This document shows, piece by piece, positions 38,101 to 44,940 of a stretch of 64,000 bases of DNA (positions are counted from its first letter, which is position 1; every line of letters starts with the position of its first letter). The DNA is from Aplectana chamaeleonis (Eukaryota > Nematoda > Chromadorea > Rhabditida > Cosmocercidae). Location of the stretch: positions 620,001-684,000 of the forward strand of contig JAPDOI010000365.1 in assembly GCA_029168955.1 (NCBI GenBank), written 5' to 3'. The notes under the pieces were generated by a model that was not told where the DNA came from, made no database searches, and saw only the letters and a list, made by a program, of their open reading frames with translations. The position numbers and the translations under genes are program-made.

Positions 38101-41100
38101 TTATAGAATAGGAAACGCGGAAGGCTGCCAATGGCCGACCGTGACCCAGTTTCTCGCCGTCTGATGCAAACAACTCGCGGTAAGGTTCAATTGGAAATTT
38201 CGTTTAATTGAAGAAAATGAAGGAAAAAAGTGAAGCATAACACAAAAAAAACACGAACCTGAGCTAAATTCCGCGCTTCATTCAATATCCTTACTACGGT
38301 CGGTATAAGGCCAGAGTAGAAGCATAGCCGGCGTTTGCTGGCAGCATGACCATACGTGAGATTAGTTAAAGCATTGGCAATGAGTTTCCGGATGGAGCGG
38401 TGCTCATTCCGCGTTGGGAATTCGAACACGGATAGTTCCAGAACTAGCAACTCGGCTAAGCTTTCAACGAGACCTAAATGCATTTGAGTGGGACGAAATG
38501 AGAGTTTTCTACAAGAATATAAATTTCAACAACCTAAAACAATGGCGACTTTTCGATATTCTTCGTCAAATGACTCCTTAACAATACAGTCAAGGGCGCT
38601 GAAGAGACGTGGATAATATGACGGCGCTGGAACCGAATTATGTGGAAGCCTCCGCAAATAGAAGATCTGGAACAGATCATCTGTAGAGGATGAAGCCAAG
38701 ATGAAAGTAACTTTACAGGATAATATTTAGTGTATTTCTCTAGTGTCGGAGTCGGATCGTCTACTTCTCCATGAAACGTACACTTTTTCACGGCATCCTT
38801 CACATGGTGTATTGCAGACTGAGAAAGAAAGAAAGACGAGGGAGAAAGAGGATGTGTACAAGCCTTCATTTCTGCATCGCATCATGTAAAGCAAGCTTTC
38901 AGAATAAGCGCACACAAACATTCTTTTTCGATAATTATATTTTCCATAATATTTATCCAAACGAGATATGGAAGACGAAGATAATGAACTCTGTCTGGAT
39001 GAGAATGGCTGCCCATGCGGCCGGCATGCGTGTCGATCGGACGCCGCGCCGCGACGGCTTTTTTGTTTGGTTTTTTACACTAACAGGGTAAATTCTTTTG
39101 GTCGTGTCAATTCCGAATGAGATGTATTCTTCTAGCATCACTTTTGGACGTAGAGTCCAAATATGCACTTTGCAGCTGCCTTAAATCACTCTCAATGAAG
39201 TTAAGAGCAAGTTTAAAGTTTCGCGAAGAGGTAAAGGCATTTTTAGAAGGTTTAAAAAATTCGGATTTTGCTCAAAACTCGTAAACTAAGGCGCTAAACA
39301 CGAATCTGGGATCCGGTTGTAGGAACTCTGAGGTTTACTGTAGGTTACAGTAGGTACCATACAATTCAGGGGGCGAAACCTACCTTAATGATTCGAAAAT
39401 CGAAGAATGGACATCTAATTCGTATTCAGCAGCCTGAATAACCTGCGATAGAAATTTTGAGTAAAATCTGAGACTGGCCAAACTACCATATACCCACCGT
39501 AAAGTACCGTAGGATGTCAAAAATGGATTAACTGACCTCAGCATCGCGCTCAGCAATCCAAATACCTCCCCCCCCCAGAAACAATTTGAGCCACATCTAT
39601 CGTAGCGTTCCGGAAATCGTAGAAGTCGCGTTTTGTCCTCGAATTTCCCTCCGATGGGAAGCTTTGAACGAATTTGGTCGAAAACTTTGGAAAGGAGAAA
39701 TGAACCTTAAATTCCAGATCAGCACCCCGAATAACCCTCCTGGGAAAATTTTAAGTCAAATCTGGAACATTTTTCTTGAACGCTTTCAGAGCCCCCTAAT
39801 TTATATGAATCAACCAACAGACGGGTAAACGTGGAAAACGCTATTACTATGAACAGTATTCGCGAAATGTGCTTTTACCCAAGCGTTGCCCTGGAGGGTT
39901 GTTTTGGGTGCTGAACGCGATTATGAGCTACGCTTCCAATTTTTCGGAAGATTACTGCGCGTTTTGTAAGGCACAATAGGTAGGTAAACCAGGGAAACAA
40001 ACACCTATAACATTGTTCAAGGCTATCGTAGGCAGCTCAGATGGGCATATTCAGATTCTACACCCGAAAGTGGTTCTGGAGAAGAACAATTGATTCGGAA
40101 TGGCCCCTTTGGCTGATGCCGGCTTCTTTGTAAGAAATCGTTATAAGGATAACTGATGACCGCAAATCAATTGTTGATTTTCACTTCTTTATCACTTTTT
40201 CGCTGTTCGCGACTCCCATTCTCAGCAAAACGCTATTCTTATTGTGGACTTCTAGACATGACTATTGAAAGGAAGTGTATGAATGCCTATTGTAGTTGAG
40301 CAATTTCGAAAAATTGTCGAACGAACGAAATTTGAAAATTTTTTCGTTCGAAACGTTTTCGTACGAACGGAAACCGATAAAAAATTGATTCGAAATATTT
40401 TCGAACGAACGAAAAATCAAAAAAATCGTTCGAAAAAATTTCGAACGAACAACTTTTGAAATTTCGTGGTCGAACGAACGAATTTCGAAACCAACAATAA
40501 TAATCGAAATTTTAATTTTTTTTTTCGAAAGACTTCGAAATTTTGGATTTTTTCGAAATTCGTTCGAAGTTTAGGACCTTTTCGATACTCCATCGAAATT
40601 GTGAATCTTTTTTTTTCGAAATCGAACTCAACGCCTTATTTACAACGCTCAGTGAGAGAACGAATATTCCACACGTGTTCGATTTCTACCCAAGTCATGC
40701 ATGAATGGCCTTTCTCCCTTAATTCACGCAGTTTTTATCGGGCCTACACTGTGGAAGTCTCCTAATCAGTGTTATATTTTGCCATGACCGATCGCCCCTT
40801 TCCCCAGCTTGCTCCGCCCGGACTCATTAAAGGCCGTGTTCACGATGATTTCTGTTCACGAGTTTTCTACTCAAAACAATGCTTTGGTCACCAAGTGTCA
40901 CCAAATTTACGAAGAAACGGCGAGAAAGCCACTAAAACGTCTTATTTCAGTGACATTGTTCTCTGTCATGGACTAGTTGTCCGATTGGATAAACATGTTC
41001 ACGGTGATTGTCACAGGTAAAAAATGGGGCTAGTCAAAAATTAAAGAACATTTCAGGCAAAACAGGATTAGTTAGGGTCCGAAGGAAAGAGCGGAGCAAC

Positions 41101-42616
41101 ACGAAATAGAGAATAACAAAAGACGGGTCCACAAACGATTTCATTGTCACAACAAACAGTTCCCCTGAGAGTAATGAAGCGGGTGAGAGTGAAGGATTTT
41201 GTGCCCTTGTGCGTTTTTCTCGATTTATTCGTCATTTCAGGTCTACTCGGGAGCCAAACAATGGATTTAAGCGTTAATCTCAAAATCGAAGATTATCGTG
41301 AACACTGCCTTTAAAGCAAGAAAGACTTTATATGTCCTGGTCCCAAGCACAACTTTTTCGTACAGGCGAGGTGTTCGCTCACGCACACGACAACTCGGCC
41401 CAAGGAATAACGAAACAGAGTAACGCGTTTTCATATGCGAACAATTTTCGAAGGAAATTTCGAAAATCAGATCTCGAACGAACGAAAAAAATCGTTCGAC
41501 AAAATTTCGAACGAACGAAAAAAATTCGAAAAATCTATCGAAAATTTCGTTTGTGTACAACTATAATGCCTATGCTTGCCATTAAGTATACGAATGATCA
41601 GAAAAACACAAATTTCGGTCCATTATCGCTTTTGATGATATTCTGGTATCATGTTTACTTCCCAAAAATTTATCCCTGCACTTTCACACAAAATGGATCC
41701 TATAAACACACCTGCTCGCGCACACAGTTGGACGGTGGCAATGCCCTTCGTAAACGCCGCCTTCTGAAAAAAAAAGAAATCCATTGAATATTACCTTGAA
41801 GTCTACTACGAATTTTCACAGATGAATGCCGACGCACAGAAATCGAGGATTTGGGGAAAGACGTCGACTAAGGGGTCTTAGGCGCTTTTTGCACTTCACG
41901 TTGTGGCCTCCAAATAGACCATTTTACTTCATTCGCTTTGCGCACGAAGGACGCGACCATAATTATGCAATCGGCTTATTCGCAGCAACATATGAAGAAT
42001 GGAGAAAAAACCGTACGCGGAAATTCAGATTCAGGTAGCCCACGCAAGGCCGGATTCACACTTCCATTGCAGAGCGAACCGAAGACATGACGTTGGAGAG
42101 TATCAACCAAAATAGCGTCGCTCGCCCATCCGCATTCAGAACAAACCATCGCGTCGCTCCGCGACGGCAGTATAAACCCGGCCTAAAGCAGTACCAACTC
42201 CGGTACCAGTAAAAGGGTTATAACCATCTTATCACCAGAATGAAGACCACTTCGGGCGTGATCCGTCGTATGAGCGGGAGGCTGAACTGATGAAGCTTAT
42301 TAAAAGTTGCTCACCTTGTATCATCCTGGTCGTGCATTATCACTGCATGGATTCTTTGATGAGTAATTCGAAGCAGATCATCATCGTCGTCACTCGTGTG
42401 TCGATGTCTAACTTCTTCCAAATGTAAAGAAGCTAACAATCCGCCAATCGACTGTTCTACGTCCACAATCTGCAATGCCACGAAGTTGGTTATAAGTGGT
42501 CTAAATTGGGGATTCCATGAAAGAAGACAAAAAACTGGCCTCTTCCTCGTAGTAAGAATTACCCGCCGATGATGACGGCATCTGGCAAGGGCCGATTTCA
42601 TCTGAATCGTCGTCAC
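19875..42616 (-). CDS. apr-1: APC homologue (apr-1), whole gene span
   Basis: APC proteins scaffold beta-catenin/Wnt signalling and contact the cytoskeleton; nematode APR-1 acts in Wnt-dependent asymmetric division. The spliced exons give an armadillo array aligning with vertebrate APC in order: HAVIMHDQDDTR; VPAP...VKESFDEEYR; GLVESLAELL; ALTNLTYG; VRNLSW; LSALWNLA; AVVESASGIL; TIVANTLGALGNL; VKAVLNHLNQPIGYK. A Ser/Pro-rich half with one APC 20-residue-like motif follows. Exons, 5' to 3': 42616-42563 (tentative), 42469-42315, 38818-38782 (tentative), 38680-38534, 38473-38259, 28798-28675, 28422-28289, 28232-28041, 21171-21045, 20981-20789, 20690-20573, 20504-20403, 20349-20226, 20120-19926, 19885-19875. 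Phases agree from 38680 to the stop. The phase between 42315 and 38818 does not, so a small exon is probably missed. At about 620 residues it is short for an APC. Confidence 0.9.
20226..20349 (-). CDS. apr-1: apr-1 C-terminal exon
   Basis: Acceptor TGTTTGCAG|AACACG and donor TCGAAGG|GTAAGC; the upstream intron is 53 nt. It encodes NTSVGWQSSIDTAVNSNRMS and PVSPSDLPDSPTQCAKMMPSK. The several SP dipeptides are possible kinase sites. Confidence 0.8.
20403..20504 (-). CDS. apr-1: apr-1 exon with APC 20-residue-like motif
   Basis: Acceptor TTTTCAG|CCTTCA; donor CTTCCG|GTTCGT; 34 codons, phase 0 at both ends. LEDSVRCTRSVSAASLGSEL resembles the beta-catenin-binding 20-residue repeat of vertebrate APC (V-E-D-T-P-x-C-F-S-R-x-S-S-L-S-S-L): acidic residues, then a C-x-R-S core with spaced serines. 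Function as a catenin site is inferred. Confidence 0.8.
20573..20690 (-). CDS. apr-1: apr-1 C-terminal exon, proline/glycine-rich
   Basis: Acceptor TTCTTTCAG|CCCTCT; donor CTCTCAGG|GTGAGA. The peptide PLHAFGARAPAPPPGPGFGF, then APPPGPYDGGLIDEAVPLR, is a proline-rich linker. Phases match both neighbours. Confidence 0.8.
20789..20981 (-). CDS. apr-1: apr-1 C-terminal exon, serine-rich
   Basis: Acceptor AAATTCAG|ATATGT; donor GCGCACAG|GTCAGC. It encodes SSSMGCESMCSPRDSRLLAL and a serine-rich tail ending FTRGGFSSSAHR. It is predicted to be disordered, as in other APC C-terminal halves. Confidence 0.8.
21045..21171 (-). CDS. apr-1: apr-1 last armadillo exon
   Basis: Acceptor TTTTTGTAG|TCATTG, donor ATAAGC|GTTACG. 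The peptide SLVRHDAMGMNQLNVLRNSA and the following IRAAVKAVLNHLNQPIGYK match the APC end of the armadillo array (MGSAAALRNLMANRPAKYK). Its phase fits the exon ending at 28041, so the 6.87 kb between them is one intron that contains retrotransposons C2 and J4. Confidence 0.88.
21971..22150 (-). pseudogene. J-family retrotransposon 3' end fragment
   Basis: On the minus strand, sequence reading LDESYAGGPVP matches LDESCEGRPVP near the 3' end of copy J5 and is followed by GGCTGCAGAAGAAGAAG, the family tail. It is a severely 5'-truncated copy in the apr-1 intron, just upstream of the C2 ORF1 on the other strand. Confidence 0.7.
22166..22987 (+). CDS. CR1-like retrotransposon ORF1 (element C2)
   Basis: An intact 273-codon frame from ATG 22166 to TAA 22985. 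The N-terminal part has a leucine/asparagine-rich helix suited to a coiled coil (LNAELLDRLDNLNKENTML). A serine-rich linker follows, then the conserved ORF1 block RARSLVLSGVPE ... VSVYRLGSPFQGKNRLLKII, a KEERFKRREEYRRRM basic helix and a proline/serine-rich tail. It has the same order of blocks as the C1 ORF1 at 5.3 kb. It presumably binds retrotransposon RNA. It lies in an apr-1 intron on the opposite strand, 5' of its own ORF2. Confidence 0.8.
   Translation: MVRTSSGSSKNLKEDDAVPHYARAILALLLEGRRHTDAALRLNAELLDRLDNLNKENTMLRSSLQSQSVNPELVNGNSIPSQTYSIALPSSSQVSSPLVTTRDSESENERARSLVLSGVPEPKHLPVRQRSSHDANFVMGVLSHLNVDCSPVSVYRLGSPFQGKNRLLKIIMPCSSYQKQALRNPSRLKFFPVKGLYLRESLTKEERFKRREEYRRRMRAGPGGIVEPVSPSRGEGGPADSASGVAPSAAPSSNHDESTPADQETDSSSPVSL
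23050..25758 (+). pseudogene. CR1-like retrotransposon ORF2 (element C2), endonuclease and reverse transcriptase
   Basis: The apurinic-type endonuclease is visible as YDIYAFIETWLKS (about 23070), VVVYRAP, IIVGDFNLPDF (about 23401) and GLSDHNSISF (about 23614). The RT follows with SYRPVSITSLF (about 24460), IYFDFAKAFDRVSH (about 24664), GVPQGGVLSPILF (about 24840), FYADDIKLY (about 24936) and thumb sequences to a stop at 25756. Frameshifts near 24400, 24820 and 25005 divide the RT, and the start of the endonuclease is also broken. Catalytic residues (E, SDH, YADD) are all still present, so decay is moderate. It sits in the 6.87 kb apr-1 intron, antisense to the host gene. Confidence 0.85.
26131..26149. 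repeat. Degenerate right end of an M2-type MITE
   Basis: TTTTTCACCGAGTACGATGCCTTTGA resembles the M2 right end (GCGCGTACGATGCCTTTAA), and the preceding GACGGGCCCAACCAAGG resembles the M2 interior. It is a truncated copy between C2 and J4. Confidence 0.45.
26210..28007 (+). pseudogene. J-family non-LTR retrotransposon (copy J4), 5'-truncated reverse transcriptase
   Basis: This is an RT-only copy, diverged from J1/J5. Motifs include VPDGISAVHLKHL (26286), FHRPISLVSPLAKLAEK (26460), VAIDLSGAFDSVS (26666), AGVPQGGVLSPSLFSLFL (26830), YADDITIV (26928), a long C-terminal part (LGVFLDPSLRFHGN, GAPIWTRHLSESSW) and a CCHC-like knuckle (CPDCECAGHDSFHLFSC near 27850). Frameshifts near 26570 and 26820, and stops after 27757, inactivate it. 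It ends in AAGAAGAAGAAG. The 12-bp sequence GAACAATGGAAT flanks it at 26198-26209 and 28008-28019 as the target-site duplication, which fixes the truncation point. Confidence 0.88.
28041..28232 (-). CDS. apr-1: apr-1 armadillo exon (AVVESASGIL)
   Basis: Acceptor GTATTTCAG|GCCGTT; donor TTTGCAG|GTTGGT. AVVESASGILKYVSQYL and FTIVANTLGALGNLIAKDP match vertebrate APC IIESGGGILRNVSSL and LTIVSNACGTLWNLSARNP. The donor lies about 20 bp from the target-site duplication of retrotransposon J4. Confidence 0.95.
28289..28422 (-). CDS. apr-1: apr-1 armadillo exon (LSALWNLA)
   Basis: Acceptor TTCTTTAG|GATGCG; donor ATGACT|GTACGT. CVRAILSALWNLASHSDRNK and the following ICDEPGFLALL match the strongly conserved APC armadillo repeat LKSVLSALWNLSAHCTENK. 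Introns on both sides are short (56 and 252 nt). Confidence 0.95.
28675..28798 (-). CDS. apr-1: apr-1 armadillo exon (VRNLSW)
   Basis: Acceptor TTTACTCAG|GTCTAC; donor GACGAGG|GTTGGT. The peptide VYAGLVRNLSWMADGKMSD continues directly from NLAQ of the preceding exon, as QQVIASVLRNLSWRAD does in vertebrate APC. It ends with one extra base. Confidence 0.92.
29768..31206. repeat. Putative element bounded by a 34-bp inverted repeat
   Basis: GAATGGACGGGGCTGCTACG at the left is matched on the opposite strand at 31187-31206 (GAATGGACGGGGCTGCGACG), and similarity extends through GGTAGA and a CGCG run. No transposase lies between. A smaller MITE (31020-31161) is nested inside. Confidence 0.45.
31020..31161. 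mobile_element. Small MITE with TATACATC termini
   Basis: TAAGGCTCTAGTTATACATC at the left and GATGTATAACCAGGGCCTAA at the right form imperfect inverted termini around a GC-rich 100-bp core. Confidence 0.6.
31678..31868. repeat. Inverted repeat, 38-bp arms
   Basis: CTATCTACCAGCAGGACAGA opens the left arm; its complement, with few mismatches (TCTGTCCTGTTGGTAGATAG), closes the right arm. Both arms include AATTGGGAGTTG or its complement. It is a small foldback, probably a MITE relic. Confidence 0.65.
34571..34887. repeat. Two neighbouring inverted repeats
   Basis: GGCTACTCAAAC near 34577 pairs with GTTTGAGTAGC near 34632. GGGTACTCTTTCGGAATAGA (34691) pairs with TCTATTCCAAAAGAGTACC (about 34868). 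Confidence 0.6.
35790..35860. repeat. Dispersed repeat shared with 48.3 kb
   Basis: GGCGTACACGATCTTGTTGG at about 35802 recurs as its complement near 48325, with extended similarity (GAGCTCATTTTTGG versus CCAAAAATGAGC). It is an unclassified dispersed repeat. Confidence 0.6.
36533..37055. mobile_element. Foldback element, copy 1
   Basis: Arms of about 210 bp run inward from AACTTCCTGGCAAAAGTAAC (about 36550) and its complement GTTACTTTTGCCAGGAAGTT (about 37026). Both arms contain GATTTGGCGTAAAATAGCC and, near the centre, AACTTCTCCGTTAAACTTAT or complement. A second, diverged copy is at 46556-47245. Confidence 0.85.
38259..38473 (-). CDS. apr-1: apr-1 armadillo exon (ALTNLTYG)
   Basis: Acceptor GCATTTAG|GTCTCG and donor GCTCAG|GTTCGT. 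The peptide starts GLVESLAELL and contains ANALTNLTYGHAASKRRLC, corresponding to vertebrate GMALTNLTFGDVANKATLC, and ends NEARNLAQ in phase 0. The intron to the previous exon is only 60 nt; the following intron is 9.46 kb. Confidence 0.92.
38534..38680 (-). CDS. apr-1: apr-1 armadillo exon (VKESFDEEYR)
   Basis: Acceptor CCTCTACAG|ATGATC, donor TTTTAG|GTTGTT. The peptide runs DLFQIFYLRRLPHNSVPAPS and onward to VKESFDEEYRKVAIVL, matching vertebrate APC around MKLSFDEEHRHAM. It ends with one base (G), which the next exon completes as glycine. Confidence 0.85.
   Translation of the reverse strand: MICSRSSICGGFHIIRFQRRHIIHVSSAPLTVLLRSHLTKNIEKSPLF
38782..38818 (-). CDS. apr-1: apr-1 tentative small exon
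   Basis: A strong pyrimidine tract and acceptor (TTTCTTTCTCAG|TCTGCA) starts a 37-nt exon encoding SAIHHVKDAVKK. The donor AAGT|GTACGT gives the right phase into the next exon. The phase with the upstream exon does not fit. Confidence 0.5.
39300..40110. repeat. Diverged dispersed repeat, copy 1
   Basis: Shared blocks with 62640-63040 include AGTCAAATCTGGAACATTTT versus GGTCAGATCTGGAACGTTTT, ATCAACCAAC, and AGCTCAGATGGGCATATTC versus AGCTCAGATGGGGATAATC. A third partial match (GGGTGCTGAACAGGAATATGAG) lies near 33030. Confidence 0.55.
40300..40620. repeat. CGAACGAAA/TTTCGTTCG low-complexity tract
   Basis: Degenerate alternation of CGAACGAAA, TTTTCGTTCG and TCGAAATTTT. Similar tracts occur at 29230-29330 and 41440-41560. 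Confidence 0.6.
40827..41314. mobile_element. TTAA-flanked MITE (family M1, copy d)
   Basis: TTAA duplications lie at 40827-40830 and 41311-41314. The termini are AGGCCGTGTTCACGATGAT and ATTATCGTGAACACTGCCT. The interior is the reverse complement of copy c near 9.2 kb (CATGTTCACGGTGATTGTCA). Confidence 0.9.
42050..42183. mobile_element. Small MITE
   Basis: AGGCCGGATTCACACT at the left and AGTATAAACCCGGCCT at the right are imperfect inverted termini around a GC-rich core with TCGCGTCGCTCCGCGACG. Confidence 0.5.
42315..42469 (-). CDS. apr-1: apr-1 exon, start of armadillo region
   Basis: The acceptor is GCATTGCAG|ATTGTG and the donor ACAAG|GTGAGC. It encodes IVDVEQSIGGLLASLHLEE, an acidic run, then RIHAVIMHDQDDTR, which aligns with the vertebrate APC segment LHNIIHSQPDDKR. 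Only this frame is open. The exon ends with two bases of a codon. Confidence 0.75.
42563..42616 (-). CDS. apr-1: apr-1 tentative first coding exon
   Basis: ATG 42616 gives 18 codons to a donor GG|GTAATT at 42563, in phase with the next exon. An alternative ATG at 42620 (MSDDDSDEIGPCQMP, acidic) is out of phase with it. Upstream, TTTTATAG ending at 42638 could be a cis or trans splice acceptor. The frame also stays open through the 93-nt intron, so retention cannot be excluded and the true start is unresolved. Confidence 0.4.
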
Positions 42617-42651
42617 TCATAGTTTCGACGACAGGCCCTATAAAATCAGAA

Positions 42652-44499
42652 TTTCTTCATCACACGTGCCAAGCGAGGCGGGCAAAACAGAGTCACGGTT
42701 AGAGAGCTAAGCCGGTTGCCGTTCATGAACGCTTCTGAGGCCTTTACTCTCACACAAGTAGAGAAGGCTATCAAAGAAATGCGGAATTCGAAGGCTATCG
42801 GACCTGATGGTATCTCCCCAGCCATCCTGAAGAAGCTTCCCACGGAACTTCTACCGATGCTTGCAGATATCATTAACACTTCTTTCCGGACCTGCACTCC
42901 TCTTCCCCAAGCTTGGAAGACAGCCAATGTGATACCGTTGCCAAAGCCAGGCAAGTCCCAAAGCACGGCGAAAGGCTTTCGACCAATAAGCCTGTTATCG
43001 CCCGTCGCTAAATTAGCTGAAAAGTTGATCGTGACGGACCTGGCTAATCAAAATGAGCGACAGCAGCATCAGCATGGGTTCAGGAAACTTCACTCTACTA
43101 CTACTTCCCTACTGGAGATCGTGAGCTTTGCGGTCGACGGATTCAACATAAAGAAGCCCCTGAGAACGGTGAGCGTCGCCCTTGACCTGAGCAAAGCATT
43201 TGACTCTGTTAACTTGGGACTGCTGTCCGAGAAACTGCTCAAGTCATCGCTACCACCATGGCAGAAGCAATGGATTGCAGCGTTCACGAAAGCCCGCCGG
43301 GCTAAGGTTCTGTTCCAGAATCACGTATCCGATCGCATTCCAATAGCAGCCGGTGTTCCGCAGGGCGGAGTGTTGTCCCCTGCCCTATTCAGCCTGTATC
43401 TTAAGGACATTCCCGAGCCTCCCAATTATGTAAAGATTGTTATGTATGCCGACGACATTACCATCATGTGCCAGGACCGTGACCTGCAAGTAGCCGCTAA
43501 CAAGATCAGCGCCTATCTCGCCGAGTTGGAGCTTTTCCTCGATAACATGATGCTAACAGTCTCTGCTGCAAAGTCTTCTGTCTCAGTGTTCACAACAAGC
43601 ACCAAGGAACACAGTGACCACCCAGATGTCAGATGGGATGGTAATCGTTTGCCAGCAGTAAGATTCTGCTTGGTCTCATTCTCGATCCGGCACTGAAGTT
43701 CCACAAAAACGCGGAACAGAAACAGACAGTCGTCAAGGCAAAGCTTAATATTCTGAGAGCTCTCGGAGGAACATCATGGGGAAGCAGACAGAGACAATAT
43801 TGAGAACCTACAGAGCAATACTTCAGCCGGCTCTGGAATATGCGGCACCAGTGTGGCAGCACCTGGTGTCAGACAGCTCCTGGAATAAGCTGCAGCGTGT
43901 ACAGAATGCTGCGCTTAGAATCGCTACCGGTTGTGCAAGGAGCTCCCCAATAGAACATCTTCATGCGGAGGCCTGCATATTGCCAGTCAAAGAGCATTGT
44001 GAACTCCAGGCACAGCAGATGTATATTAATGTTCTGAGACCGCCGAATCATCCGGCAAAGAGAATTATGAAACCCATTAGAGAGAGGTCGATTAGGACGC
44101 CGTTCGCCGATGCTCCTCGTAAAGTTGATGCACAGAGATGGGCCGACTCCAACATGGAAAGGCTTCGACTTCTGCGTGAGGAGCACACCCAGTTTGTTCG
44201 AGGATATCTAACGAAGGCGGCTGTGAACCCTATCTTAGGAGCAGTGCCGCCTCGGGTTTGCGAGTCCGAGTCTCAGCTCGGCAGACGAGCCGAATGTGCT
44301 CTTGCCTCGCTGCGCTGTGGTCACTCTATTCTGCTCATGTCTTACGTCAACAAGATCGACAGCAGCCGACCAGACGCATGCCCGGTGCCCGAAGAGACCT
44401 ACCTCCTTAACAACGATGGACCTTTGGACGAATCCTGTGAAGGCCGCCCAGTTCCTCAACCTATGACAAAAAACCACTTTGAGGCTGCAGAAGAAGAAG
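42652..44499 (+). pseudogene. J-family non-LTR retrotransposon (copy J5), 5'-truncated reverse transcriptase
   Basis: A close relative of J1. It begins mid-ORF (ITRAKRGGQNRVTVREL corresponds to ITIAKRGPQNRVTVREL of J1) and contains IGPDGISPAIL (42802), FRPISLLSPVAKLAEKLI (42978), VALDLSKAFDSVNL (43177), AAGVPQGGVLSPALFSLYL (43347) and YADDITIM (43447). Frameshifts near 43665 and 43775 and a deletion that removes the zinc-knuckle after DACP (about 44382) disable it. The (GAA)n tail ends at 44499. AAAATCAGAA flanks the copy at 42642-42651 and 44500-44509 as a target-site duplication, so it is a classic 5'-truncated insertion. It lies immediately upstream of the first recognised apr-1 exon, antisense to it. 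Confidence 0.92.
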
Positions 44500-44624
44500 A
44501 AAATCAGAAGAACATATTTCAAAAACTGAACACTGGAATCAATGAAGCTGTAATTTATGCAGTTGATAAGACGATCGTGATACAAAAGAAAAATTTGAAA
44601 AGCGAAAAAAGTGCCGACTGAAAA

Positions 44625-44735
44625 AGTCGACTTCGAATTATTCGAAAAGTGAAGTATTCGAAAAAGGCCAATTTCCGATTTATTCGAAAATCTACATGAA
44701 CAGTCGAGTGGATTAGATAGTCGACTTTTTCGAAT
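44625..44735. repeat. TTCGAAAAGTCGA repeat array, copy 3
   Basis: GAAAAAGTCGACTTCGAATTATTCG and related units end in TAGTCGACTTTTTCGAA, so the array is bounded by inverted GTCGACTT motifs. Compare 15225-15425. Confidence 0.7.
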
Positions 44736-44940
44736 AAACAGGCTTAGCGGAACATTCCATTGTTCTACGAGAAAATTGCACGCCAAGGGTGCGTACTGAC
44801 GCACATAGTAGATCTGTTTCGAAGTCTTTTATTACTTTGCAAGTACTTCCATTTAAAAGTAAACGATGTGAAGCAATTGTTTGCATCCTTTGTCGCATAT
44901 GCGTACCGATTCGTATAGTTCGTGATATACTCAGAAAATA

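Larger units (their letters stand above)
28799..38258. other. apr-1: apr-1 9.46 kb intron
   Basis: No other exon is recognised between the phase-0 ends of the NLAQ and VYAG exons. It holds several small inverted-repeat elements (29768-31206, 31020-31161, 31678-31868, 34571-34887, 36533-37055), a diverged repeat shared with 39.3 and 62.6 kb (about 32880-33110), and low-complexity CGAA-rich sequence near 29230-29330. Confidence 0.75.
38819..42314. other. apr-1: apr-1 ~3.5 kb intron
   Basis: It contains a dispersed repeat (39300-40110) also present at 62.6 kb, CGAACGAAAA low-complexity tracts (40300-40620, 41440-41560), MITE M1 copy d (40827-41314) and a small MITE (42050-42183). A microexon is expected somewhere here because flanking exon phases disagree, but I could not locate it. 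Confidence 0.6.

Noticed and set aside
38474..38508. Upstream extension of an apr-1 exon reading KLSF, like vertebrate MKLSF
   Set aside because: It would need a 24-nt intron with a wrong phase. The acceptor at 38474 gives a 60-nt intron, correct phase and a better alignment (VKESFDEEYR).
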